From NCBI GenBank assembly GCA_029983575.1, contig JASBZE010000026.1:1-19714 (forward strand): a stretch of DNA of 19,714 bases. Direction: 5' to 3'. Within the stretch, counting starts at the first letter, position 1; each line of letters starts with the position of its first letter. Below, in pieces: positions 1 through 7,165 of the stretch. Source of the DNA: Peptostreptococcaceae bacterium (lineage in GTDB: Bacteria; Bacillota; Clostridia; Peptostreptococcales; Peptostreptococcaceae). The notes below the pieces were generated by a model. That model searched no databases. It was not told the DNA's origin and was given only the letters and a program-made list of their open reading frames with translations. A program made the translations under genes and the position numbers.

Positions 1-192
1 GAGAGTTCCTCTTTTTTTATGCTTTTCTGTAACATATGTTATATCACACTACACTATGTTAATATTTAATTAATTTATTTCTAATAATCAGAAAAATATT
101 CAAATAATTTTCTGATTTTATTCAAATGGTTAATAAATGTGTAATATTATATTAATAATATTAGGTTATAATAAACAAATAATTAACTACTA

Positions 193-221
193 TCGACAAT
201 TTATCAAATTTGTGTTATTAT
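193..221 (+). promoter_or_regulatory. Promoter of the aminotransferase gene
   Basis: A -35 box TCGACA (193-198) and a -10 box TATTAT (216-221) are separated by 17 bases, which fits a housekeeping sigma-A promoter. The start codon lies about 50 bases downstream, behind a strong GGAGGT site at 262-267. The rest of 1-192 is very AT-rich and holds no gene that I can support. The promoter is inferred from box match and spacing only. Confidence 0.6.
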
Positions 222-273
222 ATAAGTAAGGAAATCGTTCCGCAATATATGTTATTTTTTTGGAGGTAAAATT

Positions 274-1470
274 ATGAATTGTTCTAAAAGAGTTAGTTCA
301 ATGCAAGCTTCTCCAATAAGAAAGCTTGTACCTTATGCGACAAAAGCAAAACAAAATGGTATAAAGGTATATCACCTAAATATCGGTCAACCAGACATAA
401 AAACTCCAGATGGATTTTATGATGTAGTAAAAAACTTCAATGAAGAGGTTCTTGCTTATGCAACATCTGAAGGTATGCCAGAATTACTTGAAGCACTTCA
501 AGCATATTACAAGACTTATGATATGAACTTTGAAAAGGATGAGCTTCTAATTACAAATGGTGGTTCAGAAGCGCTACTATTCACAATGATGGCTGTTTGT
601 GACCCAGGAGATAATATTCTTGTAGCTGAGCCTTTCTACACTAACTATAACGGATTTGCTCAATGTGTAAACGTAGAGATAAACCCTGTTACAACTAAAG
701 CTGAAGAAGGTTTCCACCTACCATCAAAAGATGTTGTTCTTTCTAAAGTAAACGATAAAACAAGAGCTATCCTACTTTCTAACCCAGGAAATCCAACTGG
801 TACAGTATATACAAAAGAAGAAATAGAAATGATAGCTGAAATAGCAAAAGAAAAGAATCTATGGATAATTGCTGACGAAGTATACAGAGAGTTTGTTTAC
901 GATGGACTAGAATATACTTCATTTGGAAATATCGAAAGCGTACAAGATAGAGTTGTAATAATAGACTCTGTATCTAAGAGATATTCAGCTTGTGGTGCGA
1001 GAATAGGTTCTATAGCTTGTAAGAACAAAGAACTTATCGCTCAAATCCTAAAACTTTGCCAAGGAAGACTTTGTGTTCCTACTCTAGAGCAACTAGGAGC
1101 TGCTGAGCTTTATAAGACTCCAGTATCTTACTTCAAAGAAGTAAATGACGAATACAAGAGAAGAAGAGACGTTTTATATAACGAATTGATGAAAGTTGAT
1201 GGAGTTATATGTGAAAAACCTACAGGAGCATTCTATATATTAGCTAAACTTCCTGTAGAAAACGCAGAAGACTTTGTTATCTGGATGCTTGAAGAATACA
1301 ATAAGGATGGAGAAACAGTAATGGTAACTCCTGCTGAAGGATTCTACGCTACTCCAGGTCTTGGAAAAGATGAAGTAAGATTAGCATATATATTCAAGGA
1401 AGAAGATCTTCTAAAGGCAGCTAAAACTCTAGCAGATGGTCTTAAGAAGTATATGGAAATTAAAAAATAA
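274..1470 (+). CDS. Class I/II pyridoxal-phosphate aminotransferase, aspartate aminotransferase-like
   Basis: This is a fold-type I PLP enzyme of 398 residues, the usual family length, expected to transfer an amino group between an amino acid and a 2-oxo acid in the cytoplasm. Visible landmarks are NPGNPTG at 170-176 (the cofactor-ring Asn would be N173), DEVY at 201-204 (D201 and Y204 contact the pyridine ring), and SVSK at 232-235 with K235 as the Schiff-base lysine. The GAR segment after it (R243) contacts the phosphate. The start follows GGAGGT with 6 bases of spacing. It is a monocistronic unit with its own promoter and a strong terminator. Leucine codons CTA and CTT are more frequent than in the flanking genes, which may mean high expression. 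The substrate cannot be fixed from sequence; aspartate, alanine or aromatic amino acids are all possible. Confidence 0.93.
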   Translation: MNCSKRVSSMQASPIRKLVPYATKAKQNGIKVYHLNIGQPDIKTPDGFYDVVKNFNEEVLAYATSEGMPELLEALQAYYKTYDMNFEKDELLITNGGSEALLFTMMAVCDPGDNILVAEPFYTNYNGFAQCVNVEINPVTTKAEEGFHLPSKDVVLSKVNDKTRAILLSNPGNPTGTVYTKEEIEMIAEIAKEKNLWIIADEVYREFVYDGLEYTSFGNIESVQDRVVIIDSVSKRYSACGARIGSIACKNKELIAQILKLCQGRLCVPTLEQLGAAELYKTPVSYFKEVNDEYKRRRDVLYNELMKVDGVICEKPTGAFYILAKLPVENAEDFVIWMLEEYNKDGETVMVTPAEGFYATPGLGKDEVRLAYIFKEEDLLKAAKTLADGLKKYMEIKK

Positions 1471-1521
1471 TACTTTTGTAAGTTCATAATTTCAAATTAA
1501 ATTTTTGCAACTAAATCATAA

Positions 1522-1558
1522 AAAAAATGGAAGCTATAAAATATAGCTTCCATTTTTT
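1522..1558 (+). terminator. Intrinsic terminator after the aminotransferase gene
   Basis: A perfect 17-base inverted repeat (1522-1538 with 1542-1558, loop AAA) carries TGGAAGCTATA in its core and ends in a T-run on the plus strand. It also has an A-run on the left side, so it could stop minus-strand transcripts coming from the marR gene. The stretch 1561-1680 holds only a weak 8-base inverted repeat. Confidence 0.9.
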
Positions 1559-1680
1559 ATTGATATTACTGTATTTACCATTTTCTATCAAGGATTATTA
1601 TTAATACAGTGCTAAAACCAAACAAATTTAATACCCGACATATCTATTAAACATACGTGTATTAATATAATATATAGCGT

Positions 1681-2127
1681 TTACTTAAGTAGCAGTCTTA
1701 GCTTCTTAATAGCATCTTGAATTTCTCTATCTTGTTTTGCCGTTAGTCTTTCAAGTTTATTTATTAAGTAGCCAGTGTATTCTACCTGGAATTTTTCGGT
1801 AAGTTCTTTACCTGGATCGGTTATAATTAAACTATATCTTCTTTTATCAACTTCATCCCTCTGCCTAAGTACGTATCCTTTTTTAGTTAAATCATCCACT
1901 AGGGATGTAATACTTCCCTTTTCAACATTGAGTTTTGAACAAAGGGTACTCATATTATCAACACCATAATTATTTAGATAAAGCAAACACCTAAGTTGTG
2001 TCTTATTAATATCTTTATCTTCTACAAAATGCTTGATATAACGATAAAAAATGTTTTCATTTAAATCAGGTAGTACGTTTAACATTAAGTCAATTATATC
2101 TTTAGCAAGTCTGGTTCTTTTTCTCAT
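1681..2127 (-). CDS. MarR-family winged-helix transcriptional regulator
   Basis: This encodes a 148-residue protein, typical MarR length, expected to bind DNA as a dimer and respond to a small ligand. The middle has the MarR winged-helix signature: a recognition region near NVEKGSITSLVDDLTKKGYV followed by the wing, with DEVDKRRYSL (the conserved D-RR motif). A longer frame begins at 2148, but the ATG at 2127 is preceded by AGGAGAGGTGAT three bases away, the same spacing seen before yhgE and dnaG, so the shorter start is chosen. It is transcribed divergently from the large membrane protein at 2318. In this arrangement the regulator commonly controls itself and its neighbour; that control is inferred. 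Confidence 0.92.
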   Translation of the reverse strand: MRKRTRLAKDIIDLMLNVLPDLNENIFYRYIKHFVEDKDINKTQLRCLLYLNNYGVDNMSTLCSKLNVEKGSITSLVDDLTKKGYVLRQRDEVDKRRYSLIITDPGKELTEKFQVEYTGYLINKLERLTAKQDREIQDAIKKLRLLLK

Positions 2128-2174
2128 GCTATCACCTCTCCTTCGCATCCTTGATAAGTACTTTTTACACCAAT

Positions 2175-2203
2175 ATTATACCACATTAATTAAGCAACTT
2201 CAA
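2175..2203 (-). promoter_or_regulatory. Promoter of the marR gene
   Basis: Read on the minus strand, TTGAAG (2198-2203) and a perfect TATAAT (2175-2180) are 17 bases apart. Transcription would begin near 2168, about 40 bases before the chosen start. An 8-base palindrome AAGTACTT at 2156-2163 lies at the expected start of the transcript; it is a possible but unproven operator. Confidence 0.65.
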
Positions 2204-2271
2204 AAACAAAACAAAAATAATACCATTTTTTTTGAAATCATTTTTTGTGTATTTTATTGGATTGATTTATA

Positions 2272-2300
2272 TTGATAGTAATTCTGTGATATACTATATA
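2272..2300 (+). promoter_or_regulatory. Promoter of the YhgE/Pip-like gene
   Basis: TTGATA (2272-2277) and TATATA (2295-2300) are 17 bases apart, leaving a very short leader before the ribosome binding site at 2306-2314. An overlapping TATACT at 2292-2297 would be an alternative -10 box. The promoter sits about 90 bases from the divergent marR promoter, so one regulator could reach both. Confidence 0.5.
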
Positions 2301-2317
2301 AGAATAGGGGTGATAAC

Positions 2318-4498
2318 TTGAGATACATTTTAAAAGATATAAAAAATTTCAACATAAGAAATTCTATAACTGTGTTTAAAAGAGACGTTGAGGAGTTAAT
2401 CTCAAACAAGGTAGTCTTGTATATTATGATAGGACTTTGTGTACTCCCCTCTTTCTATGCATGGTTTAATATATATGCATCATGGGATCCATATAAGAAT
2501 TCGGCAAATCTTAAGATAGCAATAGTAAATGAAGACTTGGGTGCGGAGGTAATGAATCAATCATTTAATGCTGGAGATCTTCTTGAGGAAAATTTAAAGA
2601 AAAATAATAATTTTGATTGGCAGTTTTTAAGTAAGAAGGATGCGATCGAAAGAATTAATACTGGGGAGGTATATGCATATATACTCATTCCTCAAAATTT
2701 TTCTAAAGATATCTCATCTATTCTCGCAAAAGATGTAAGGCAAGCCAATTTGGATTATGTAGTAAACGAAAAGATAAACGCAATAGCCCCTAAATTCACA
2801 GAAAAAGGTGCCGATACCATAAAGAATAAGATTAACGAGGAAGTCGTCGGCGTCCTAGTAAACAAGGTATTGTCTGGTAGTTCTATCGCTGGATATGCTT
2901 TTAATCAGAGCGTTCCCAAACTAAACCTAATATACGAGTCATTAAAGAACTTAAGAAAAAACATTGATGATATTGACGTCAGCCTTGGTAATTTAAAAAA
3001 CTACGGTAGTGATGTCACTTCAAATATCAATAAGAAACCTATAAATTTAGGTGAATATCAGTCTAAAATCGATAACGCTAAAAATATGGCTACACAGGTA
3101 AATAACGCCGTCGAAAAAATGGATTCTAATGTGAAAAACATTCAAAATCTCGTCGATAGGGATTTGTCTACCCTCGGAGCTATTTCCTCTTCTAGCGTCG
3201 GGTTTTTAAACAATATGAAATCTATGATAGATACTGGAAGTACGGAGTCAATATATATTATGAATAACCTGGGTGATAAGCTGAGCAGTATGCAAAGTAT
3301 CAATCAGTCGATACTTAATTTTTATAAATCGGTTAATTCATTTTTTCCAAATAGGGTAACGGGAAAATTGATAAATAGACATGAAAACTTATCTTCAAGT
3401 ATAGACAGAGCGATTAACACCTTGAACGCGCTTAAAGAGGAAGTATCAGGAGCAAGTGCAAACTCATCTGATACTCTTAGCAACCTACAAACAGCTTTAA
3501 ATGACATAAATAATCAGGCTTTTCAGGTTAGTTCTGACTTTAGAAATGATTTTACTCCTGTGTTAAATAGCATGAACGCATCTACTGTAAAAATGAGTAA
3601 AGATGCCCAAGCCGCTTTAGATAAGGCTTCTAAGATAGGCCCTGCTCTACAGACCGTTATGGATCAGGCTCCAAACGTAAACAGAAAAACATCAGAGAAG
3701 ATAGATAATATAAGATCTCAGTTACCTGTAACCAAAGAGTTACTAGATTTATCAATTTCAGATATGGAAAAGCTACTTTCAAGCGATGAAATAAAAACCC
3801 TTAGTGATGTACTTCAGTTTGATGTGTATAAAAGGGCTGAATTTTTGAAAAATCCGGTTAACTTGAAGTCTAAAAGCATATACCATATTGAAAATTACGG
3901 TACTGCGATGTCACCATTTTATACCGTCTTAGCTTGTTGGGTTGGTATAGTTTTACTAAGTGCTGTTATTGGTATATCTACTAAAGATAAGTTTAGAGCG
4001 TCAGAGATATTTTTAGGAAGAATGTATCTATACCTTTTGATCGGTATACTTCAGGCTGCAATATGTGCTATTGGAGATTTATTTGTACTTAAGATAACTG
4101 TAGAGCATCCGATTTTGTTTATACTGGCATCTGTATACACTTCTATAGTATTCTGTATAATAATTTACTCACTGGTATCTCTTTTTGGAAATATTGGTAA
4201 GGCTATTGCAATAATAATGCTAGTATTACAGATAGGAAGTTCAGGAGGTACATATCCAATACAGGTTGTCCCAGGACTATTTAAGTTTTTAAGCCCACTA
4301 CTCCCATTTACTTACTCCATAGGTCTATTGAGAGAGACGATAGCAGGTATATATATGAAGAATTTAGTCCACGACGTGTTAATGATGTTTTTAATAACTG
4401 TGGCCTTCCTATTTATGTACGTACTTCTTAAAAGACCAACTGCAAGGGGTACAGAGAAACTTCAAAAAAGATTTCACAATTCGAGATTATCAGCATAA
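2318..4498 (+). CDS. YhgE/Pip family membrane protein (ABC-2-like permease fold)
   Basis: This encodes a 726-residue integral membrane protein of the YhgE/Pip (phage infection protein) family. Residues 31-53 form the first membrane segment and run into the family hallmark LPSFYAWFNIYASWDPY. Then comes a long extracellular region (about 60-525), rich in Asn/Ser/Asp and predicted largely helical. Five to six membrane segments follow (from about 530), the first after YHIENYGTAMSPFY, with an ABC-2-type pattern. The start is TTG, preceded by AGGGGTGAT and three bases. YhgE-type proteins are relatives of EsaA of type VII secretion and have been linked to phage adsorption or efflux in Gram-positives, but no transport substrate is established. 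The divergent MarR gene suggests ligand-induced expression, as for efflux systems. No ATPase partner is encoded beside it. Confidence 0.9.
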   Translation: MRYILKDIKNFNIRNSITVFKRDVEELISNKVVLYIMIGLCVLPSFYAWFNIYASWDPYKNSANLKIAIVNEDLGAEVMNQSFNAGDLLEENLKKNNNFDWQFLSKKDAIERINTGEVYAYILIPQNFSKDISSILAKDVRQANLDYVVNEKINAIAPKFTEKGADTIKNKINEEVVGVLVNKVLSGSSIAGYAFNQSVPKLNLIYESLKNLRKNIDDIDVSLGNLKNYGSDVTSNINKKPINLGEYQSKIDNAKNMATQVNNAVEKMDSNVKNIQNLVDRDLSTLGAISSSSVGFLNNMKSMIDTGSTESIYIMNNLGDKLSSMQSINQSILNFYKSVNSFFPNRVTGKLINRHENLSSSIDRAINTLNALKEEVSGASANSSDTLSNLQTALNDINNQAFQVSSDFRNDFTPVLNSMNASTVKMSKDAQAALDKASKIGPALQTVMDQAPNVNRKTSEKIDNIRSQLPVTKELLDLSISDMEKLLSSDEIKTLSDVLQFDVYKRAEFLKNPVNLKSKSIYHIENYGTAMSPFYTVLACWVGIVLLSAVIGISTKDKFRASEIFLGRMYLYLLIGILQAAICAIGDLFVLKITVEHPILFILASVYTSIVFCIIIYSLVSLFGNIGKAIAIIMLVLQIGSSGGTYPIQVVPGLFKFLSPLLPFTYSIGLLRETIAGIYMKNLVHDVLMMFLITVAFLFMYVLLKRPTARGTEKLQKRFHNSRLSA

Positions 4499-4529
4499 CT
4501 ATAAACTTATGAATATAAAATAACTTAAG

Positions 4530-4567
4530 AAGGCTAAACTCAAAGTAGTAAATTTGAGTTTAGCCTT
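4530..4567. terminator. Bidirectional terminator between yhgE-like and trpP genes
   Basis: A perfect 15-base stem (4530-4544 with 4553-4567) has an 8-base loop and ends TTTTTG on the plus strand. The A-rich left flank is poor on the minus strand, so the main direction is plus (the yhgE-like gene), with possible stopping of trpP read-through. Its right arm GAGTTTAGC plus T-run closely resembles the terminator at 19644-19660. Confidence 0.88.
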
Positions 4568-4605
4568 TTTGTAAGGTTTTGAGATTAACTTCTCATATTC
4601 ATATA

Positions 4606-5169
4606 TTATTTTACGTTTCTAAACTGTCCTCTTACCAAAGCAGTCAATATTACCCTGTATAGAAAAACTCCAAATATCGGATTTACTACCATGGCTGGAA
4701 GCACTGCGGCTACGAATAAAGCAACGAATGAAGCACCACCCGGTAATCCAACCATAACCTTGGCGATTGAAATAAATAGTGTTCCACTTACACATGTTCC
4801 AATTATTAACATAATTCCTAGTACGATCATATCTCTTTTTATTCCAGAAATCTTTGAGATAGGTGATGTCATAAACATAGCTTTCATAAGAATGAACATA
4901 ACATTTACAGTGATCAGCTTATCTAAGAAATTAGGAAGTTGTCCTCCTGGAAACTTTGTAGTCAATGCTGTAAATATACCTGTAATAATACCGGCTATCA
5001 GACAAGTAGCGTAATCTTCTCTATTTAGTACCATAATAATAAATAGCATAGCCAGTGGTAGATCTGGTGTAATTGGTAGTCCAAAAGCTGGGATAATGCT
5101 ATTTAGAACTAAACCAATACCTAATAAAATTGCGTTGATAATCATGTTTTTTGTTTTTTGATTTCTCAT
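4606..5169 (-). CDS. trpP: Tryptophan transporter, TrpP family
   Basis: This encodes a 187-residue, very hydrophobic protein with about five membrane segments, expected in the cytoplasmic membrane taking up tryptophan. The N-terminal pattern (ILLGIGLVLNSIIPAFG, then PDLPLAMLFI and a cluster around FPGGQLPNFLDKLIT) matches the TrpP family, which is compact (about 170-190 residues) and related in fold to other small-solute importers. An upstream GTG at 5220 is in frame, but it lies right at the end of the T-box terminator and has no ribosome binding site. The ATG at 5169 has GGAGG seven bases upstream and is chosen. A tryptophan-specific T-box leader precedes the gene, which strongly supports the substrate. 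It is monocistronic and convergent with the yhgE-like gene. Confidence 0.88.
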   Translation of the reverse strand: MRNQKTKNMIINAILLGIGLVLNSIIPAFGLPITPDLPLAMLFIIMVLNREDYATCLIAGIITGIFTALTTKFPGGQLPNFLDKLITVNVMFILMKAMFMTSPISKISGIKRDMIVLGIMLIIGTCVSGTLFISIAKVMVGLPGGASFVALFVAAVLPAMVVNPIFGVFLYRVILTALVRGQFRNVK

Positions 5170-5220
5170 TTTTCTTCCTCCAATTTTTGTAAATATTGTT
5201 AATAAGTCTAAATAGCCCAC

Positions 5221-5487
5221 ATAAATAAAAAAACTCCGCCCCTAACATAGGGCGAAGTTACTCGCGATGCCACCTAATTTATATGACAATGTCATATATC
5301 TCTATCGGGTACTAACATACCCTGTTCACGTATCGTGTGCCAACCGGTAAAGTCTACTCGTTTCCTTTCGATTTACTCCTCAGAGACCCATTCAATCTTC
5401 ACTTCTTGTCGACATCTCACCTACCGTCGCTCTCTGTAATTGATTCTTGAAAATCTACTACCTATCCTCACAGGACTTATTAACTTG
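5221..5487 (-). promoter_or_regulatory. T-box riboswitch, tryptophan specifier, controlling trpP
   Basis: On the minus strand this 267-base leader has the parts of a T-box. A Stem I closing helix CAGAGA/UCUCUG encloses the apical region and the specifier loop GAAUGGG, where UGG (5388-5390) reads as the Trp codon. A Stem III hairpin GGGUA/UACCC follows. The antiterminator has helix UAGG (5273-5276) with CCUA (5248-5251), a 7-base bulge UGGCAUC (5266-5272) whose UGG(C) pairs with the uncharged tRNA 3' end, and helix GCGA/UCGC. The competing terminator is a 10-base-pair stem (5232-5241 with 5250-5259) followed by seven U. The bulge departs from the usual UGGNACC by one base (U for the second-last C). 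Low charged tRNA-Trp should switch on the transporter. The non-coding stretch 5170-5589 is explained by this element plus its promoter. Confidence 0.93.
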
Positions 5488-5494
5488 ACTCAAT

Positions 5495-5522
5495 ATTATC
5501 ACAAATTTTATATAAATGTCAA
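5495..5522 (-). promoter_or_regulatory. Promoter of the T-box/trpP transcript
   Basis: On the minus strand a perfect TTGACA (5517-5522) is followed after 16 bases by GATAAT (5495-5500). Transcription would begin near 5488, just before the T-box Stem I. No clear terminator separates it from the end of the trmK-nif3 gene at 5590, so read-through into the leader is possible. Confidence 0.8.
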
Positions 5523-5589
5523 CACTTTTTAAAAAAAGATTAGTAATTTTTTATATTTTGTTGAATTTATATTGGCTCCGTTTTTAAAC

Positions 5590-7116
5590 TTAAATTGTAT
5601 GCATCGGATTAATGTTTATTCTCGACTCCATGACTTGTATACCATTACTCCTTAAAAATTCTGCACAAATCGACTTAAAATTATCCTCAGAACCAAAGTG
5701 TCCGCAATCTATTATATTAATTCCATCAGAATGTGCATCTTGAGCAGTATGGTATTTAAGATCACCAGTTATTAGTACATCAATATCCGTATCCTTTAGC
5801 ATAGTGTAGTATTCAGAACCAGCTCCTGTTACTATGGCAACCTTATTTATTTCATAATCCAAGTCTCCTACAACTCTAACGGAGTCAATATTTAACAATG
5901 TTTTTAGCCTCTCTCCCAATTCTTTTAAACTCATAGAATTTTCTAATATTCCAACCCTGCCCATTCCATATGGACATTTATCATCCTCACCGATGACATC
6001 TAGGATTTTTATATTTCTGAGTTCAATTAATTTAGCAAAAGAATCGTTAAGGCCGTCTTCAGCAATGTCGAAATTAGTATGAAGACTGATTACATCAATA
6101 TCATTTTTTATCAACTTTATTAAGTGTCTACCTTTTAGATCGTCGAAAGACAATTTTTTTATACCAGAAAAAATCACTGGATGATGGGAAATGATAAGGT
6201 CGATATTATTTTCAACAGCTTCATCTATTACCTCATCAGTAATCTCTAAAGTGGTCAAGCATGTATTTACCATTTTCTCAGGATCTCCAATTAGATGGCC
6301 ACAGTTATCCCATTCGTAGGCATACCTTAAAGGATATTTTTTATCCAAAATGTTTAGTATATTTTTTACTGAAACTTTTCCTAAATCTTCATTTTTATAC
6401 TCTTCATCATTAATTATCCTCTCGTGATTCGATAATAAAGTATTGTATTTTTCAAGTTTTTCCTTGTAGTCCAAGATCTTTTCTTCATTATCCTCGGAGT
6501 TTGACCTCATAAGTCCTGCCATTGCAGTTTTTACTGACGAAATTTTTTGTTCAATAAAATCCACAAAAAGCCTATCTTTTTTAAATGGAAGTTTATAGCC
6601 ACATTCGTTGACGATGTCATCTGAATATCTGACCACTGAATCATATCTACATATAATTATTTCATATATATGTCTGCCTTCTGATACTAGAGCTTCATCT
6701 ACTATATCAAATCCATTAGTCAATAGAAATTCCCTAAGTTCCTTTTTATTTTGCATAGGTTGGAGAATTAGCTTATTAATTTTCTTTGCCTTTTCAAAAT
6801 CCTCCATTAATATCTTCATTATCATTAAACCGCCCATTCCAGCAATTATGACATTATCTAATTCGTCATCTCCGATATTTTTTAGTCCTGAACTCAAATA
6901 AAATTTACCCTTATCATATATTTCATTTTCTATGAAAGTGGATTTGGCATTTTCTATAGGACCCTCATTAATATCTGATAATATGGCTTTAGAAATTATA
7001 TTTTCCTGTATTAAATATGCTGGTATATATCCGTGATCTGTTCCTATATCAGTGACCAATGAGCCCTTATCGACATATTCGCTTATTTTTTTTAATCTAT
7101 TTCCAAGCTTTAACAT
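5590..7116 (-). CDS. Fused tRNA (adenine22-N1)-methyltransferase TrmK and Nif3/DUF34 dinuclear-metal protein
   Basis: A single 508-residue frame joins two proteins that are usually separate. Residues 1 to about 235 are TrmK-like: SAM-binding VTDIGTDHGYIP (21-32), an acidic turn SDIN (47-50), GMGG (93-96) and ILQPM (117-121), then a helical region. TrmK makes m1A22 in tRNA. Residues from about 248 to 508 are a compact Nif3 (YbgI/YqfO, DUF34) domain without the middle insertion of longer members. The expected metal ligands are present: H311 and H312 (HHP), D350, H473 and E477. The junction (235-248, polar and acidic) has no stop codon and no credible internal start. The ribosome binding site is GGGGG with ATG at 7116. 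It lies 45 bases after rpoD, presumably in the same operon. The Nif3 function remains unsettled; a GTP cyclohydrolase-like or metal-chaperone role has been proposed for relatives. Confidence 0.92.
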   Translation of the reverse strand: MLKLGNRLKKISEYVDKGSLVTDIGTDHGYIPAYLIQENIISKAILSDINEGPIENAKSTFIENEIYDKGKFYLSSGLKNIGDDELDNVIIAGMGGLMIMKILMEDFEKAKKINKLILQPMQNKKELREFLLTNGFDIVDEALVSEGRHIYEIIICRYDSVVRYSDDIVNECGYKLPFKKDRLFVDFIEQKISSVKTAMAGLMRSNSEDNEEKILDYKEKLEKYNTLLSNHERIINDEEYKNEDLGKVSVKNILNILDKKYPLRYAYEWDNCGHLIGDPEKMVNTCLTTLEITDEVIDEAVENNIDLIISHHPVIFSGIKKLSFDDLKGRHLIKLIKNDIDVISLHTNFDIAEDGLNDSFAKLIELRNIKILDVIGEDDKCPYGMGRVGILENSMSLKELGERLKTLLNIDSVRVVGDLDYEINKVAIVTGAGSEYYTMLKDTDIDVLITGDLKYHTAQDAHSDGINIIDCGHFGSEDNFKSICAEFLRSNGIQVMESRININPMHTI

Positions 7117-7138
7117 GGCACATTACCCCCTATAAAGA

Positions 7139-7165
7139 TTAAAATTCGTCAAAGACGAATTTTAA
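7139..7165. repeat. Perfect 12-base inverted repeat over the rpoD stop codon
   Basis: TTAAAATTCGTC (7139-7150) and its exact complement (7154-7165) are separated by AAA. The right arm contains the rpoD stop codon at 7162-7164. Read on the minus strand there is no U-run after it; the ribosome binding site of trmK-nif3 follows about 10 bases later. It is therefore not a classical terminator. It could be an mRNA processing or stability element that sets different levels of rpoD and trmK-nif3. Confidence 0.75.

Noticed and set aside
1568..1610. 8-base inverted repeat ACTGTATT/AATACAGT
   Set aside because: The arms are short, 27 bases apart and in AT-rich DNA between two gene ends; chance is a sufficient explanation.
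2156..2163. Palindrome AAGTACTT as the MarR operator
   Set aside because: MarR operators are usually 16-20 bases of dyad; eight bases alone is too short to claim, so it is mentioned only as a candidate.
5170..5220. A 17-residue N-terminal extension of TrpP from the GTG at 5220
   Set aside because: The GTG sits at the end of the T-box terminator with no ribosome binding site, and the extension is not hydrophobic in the family pattern.
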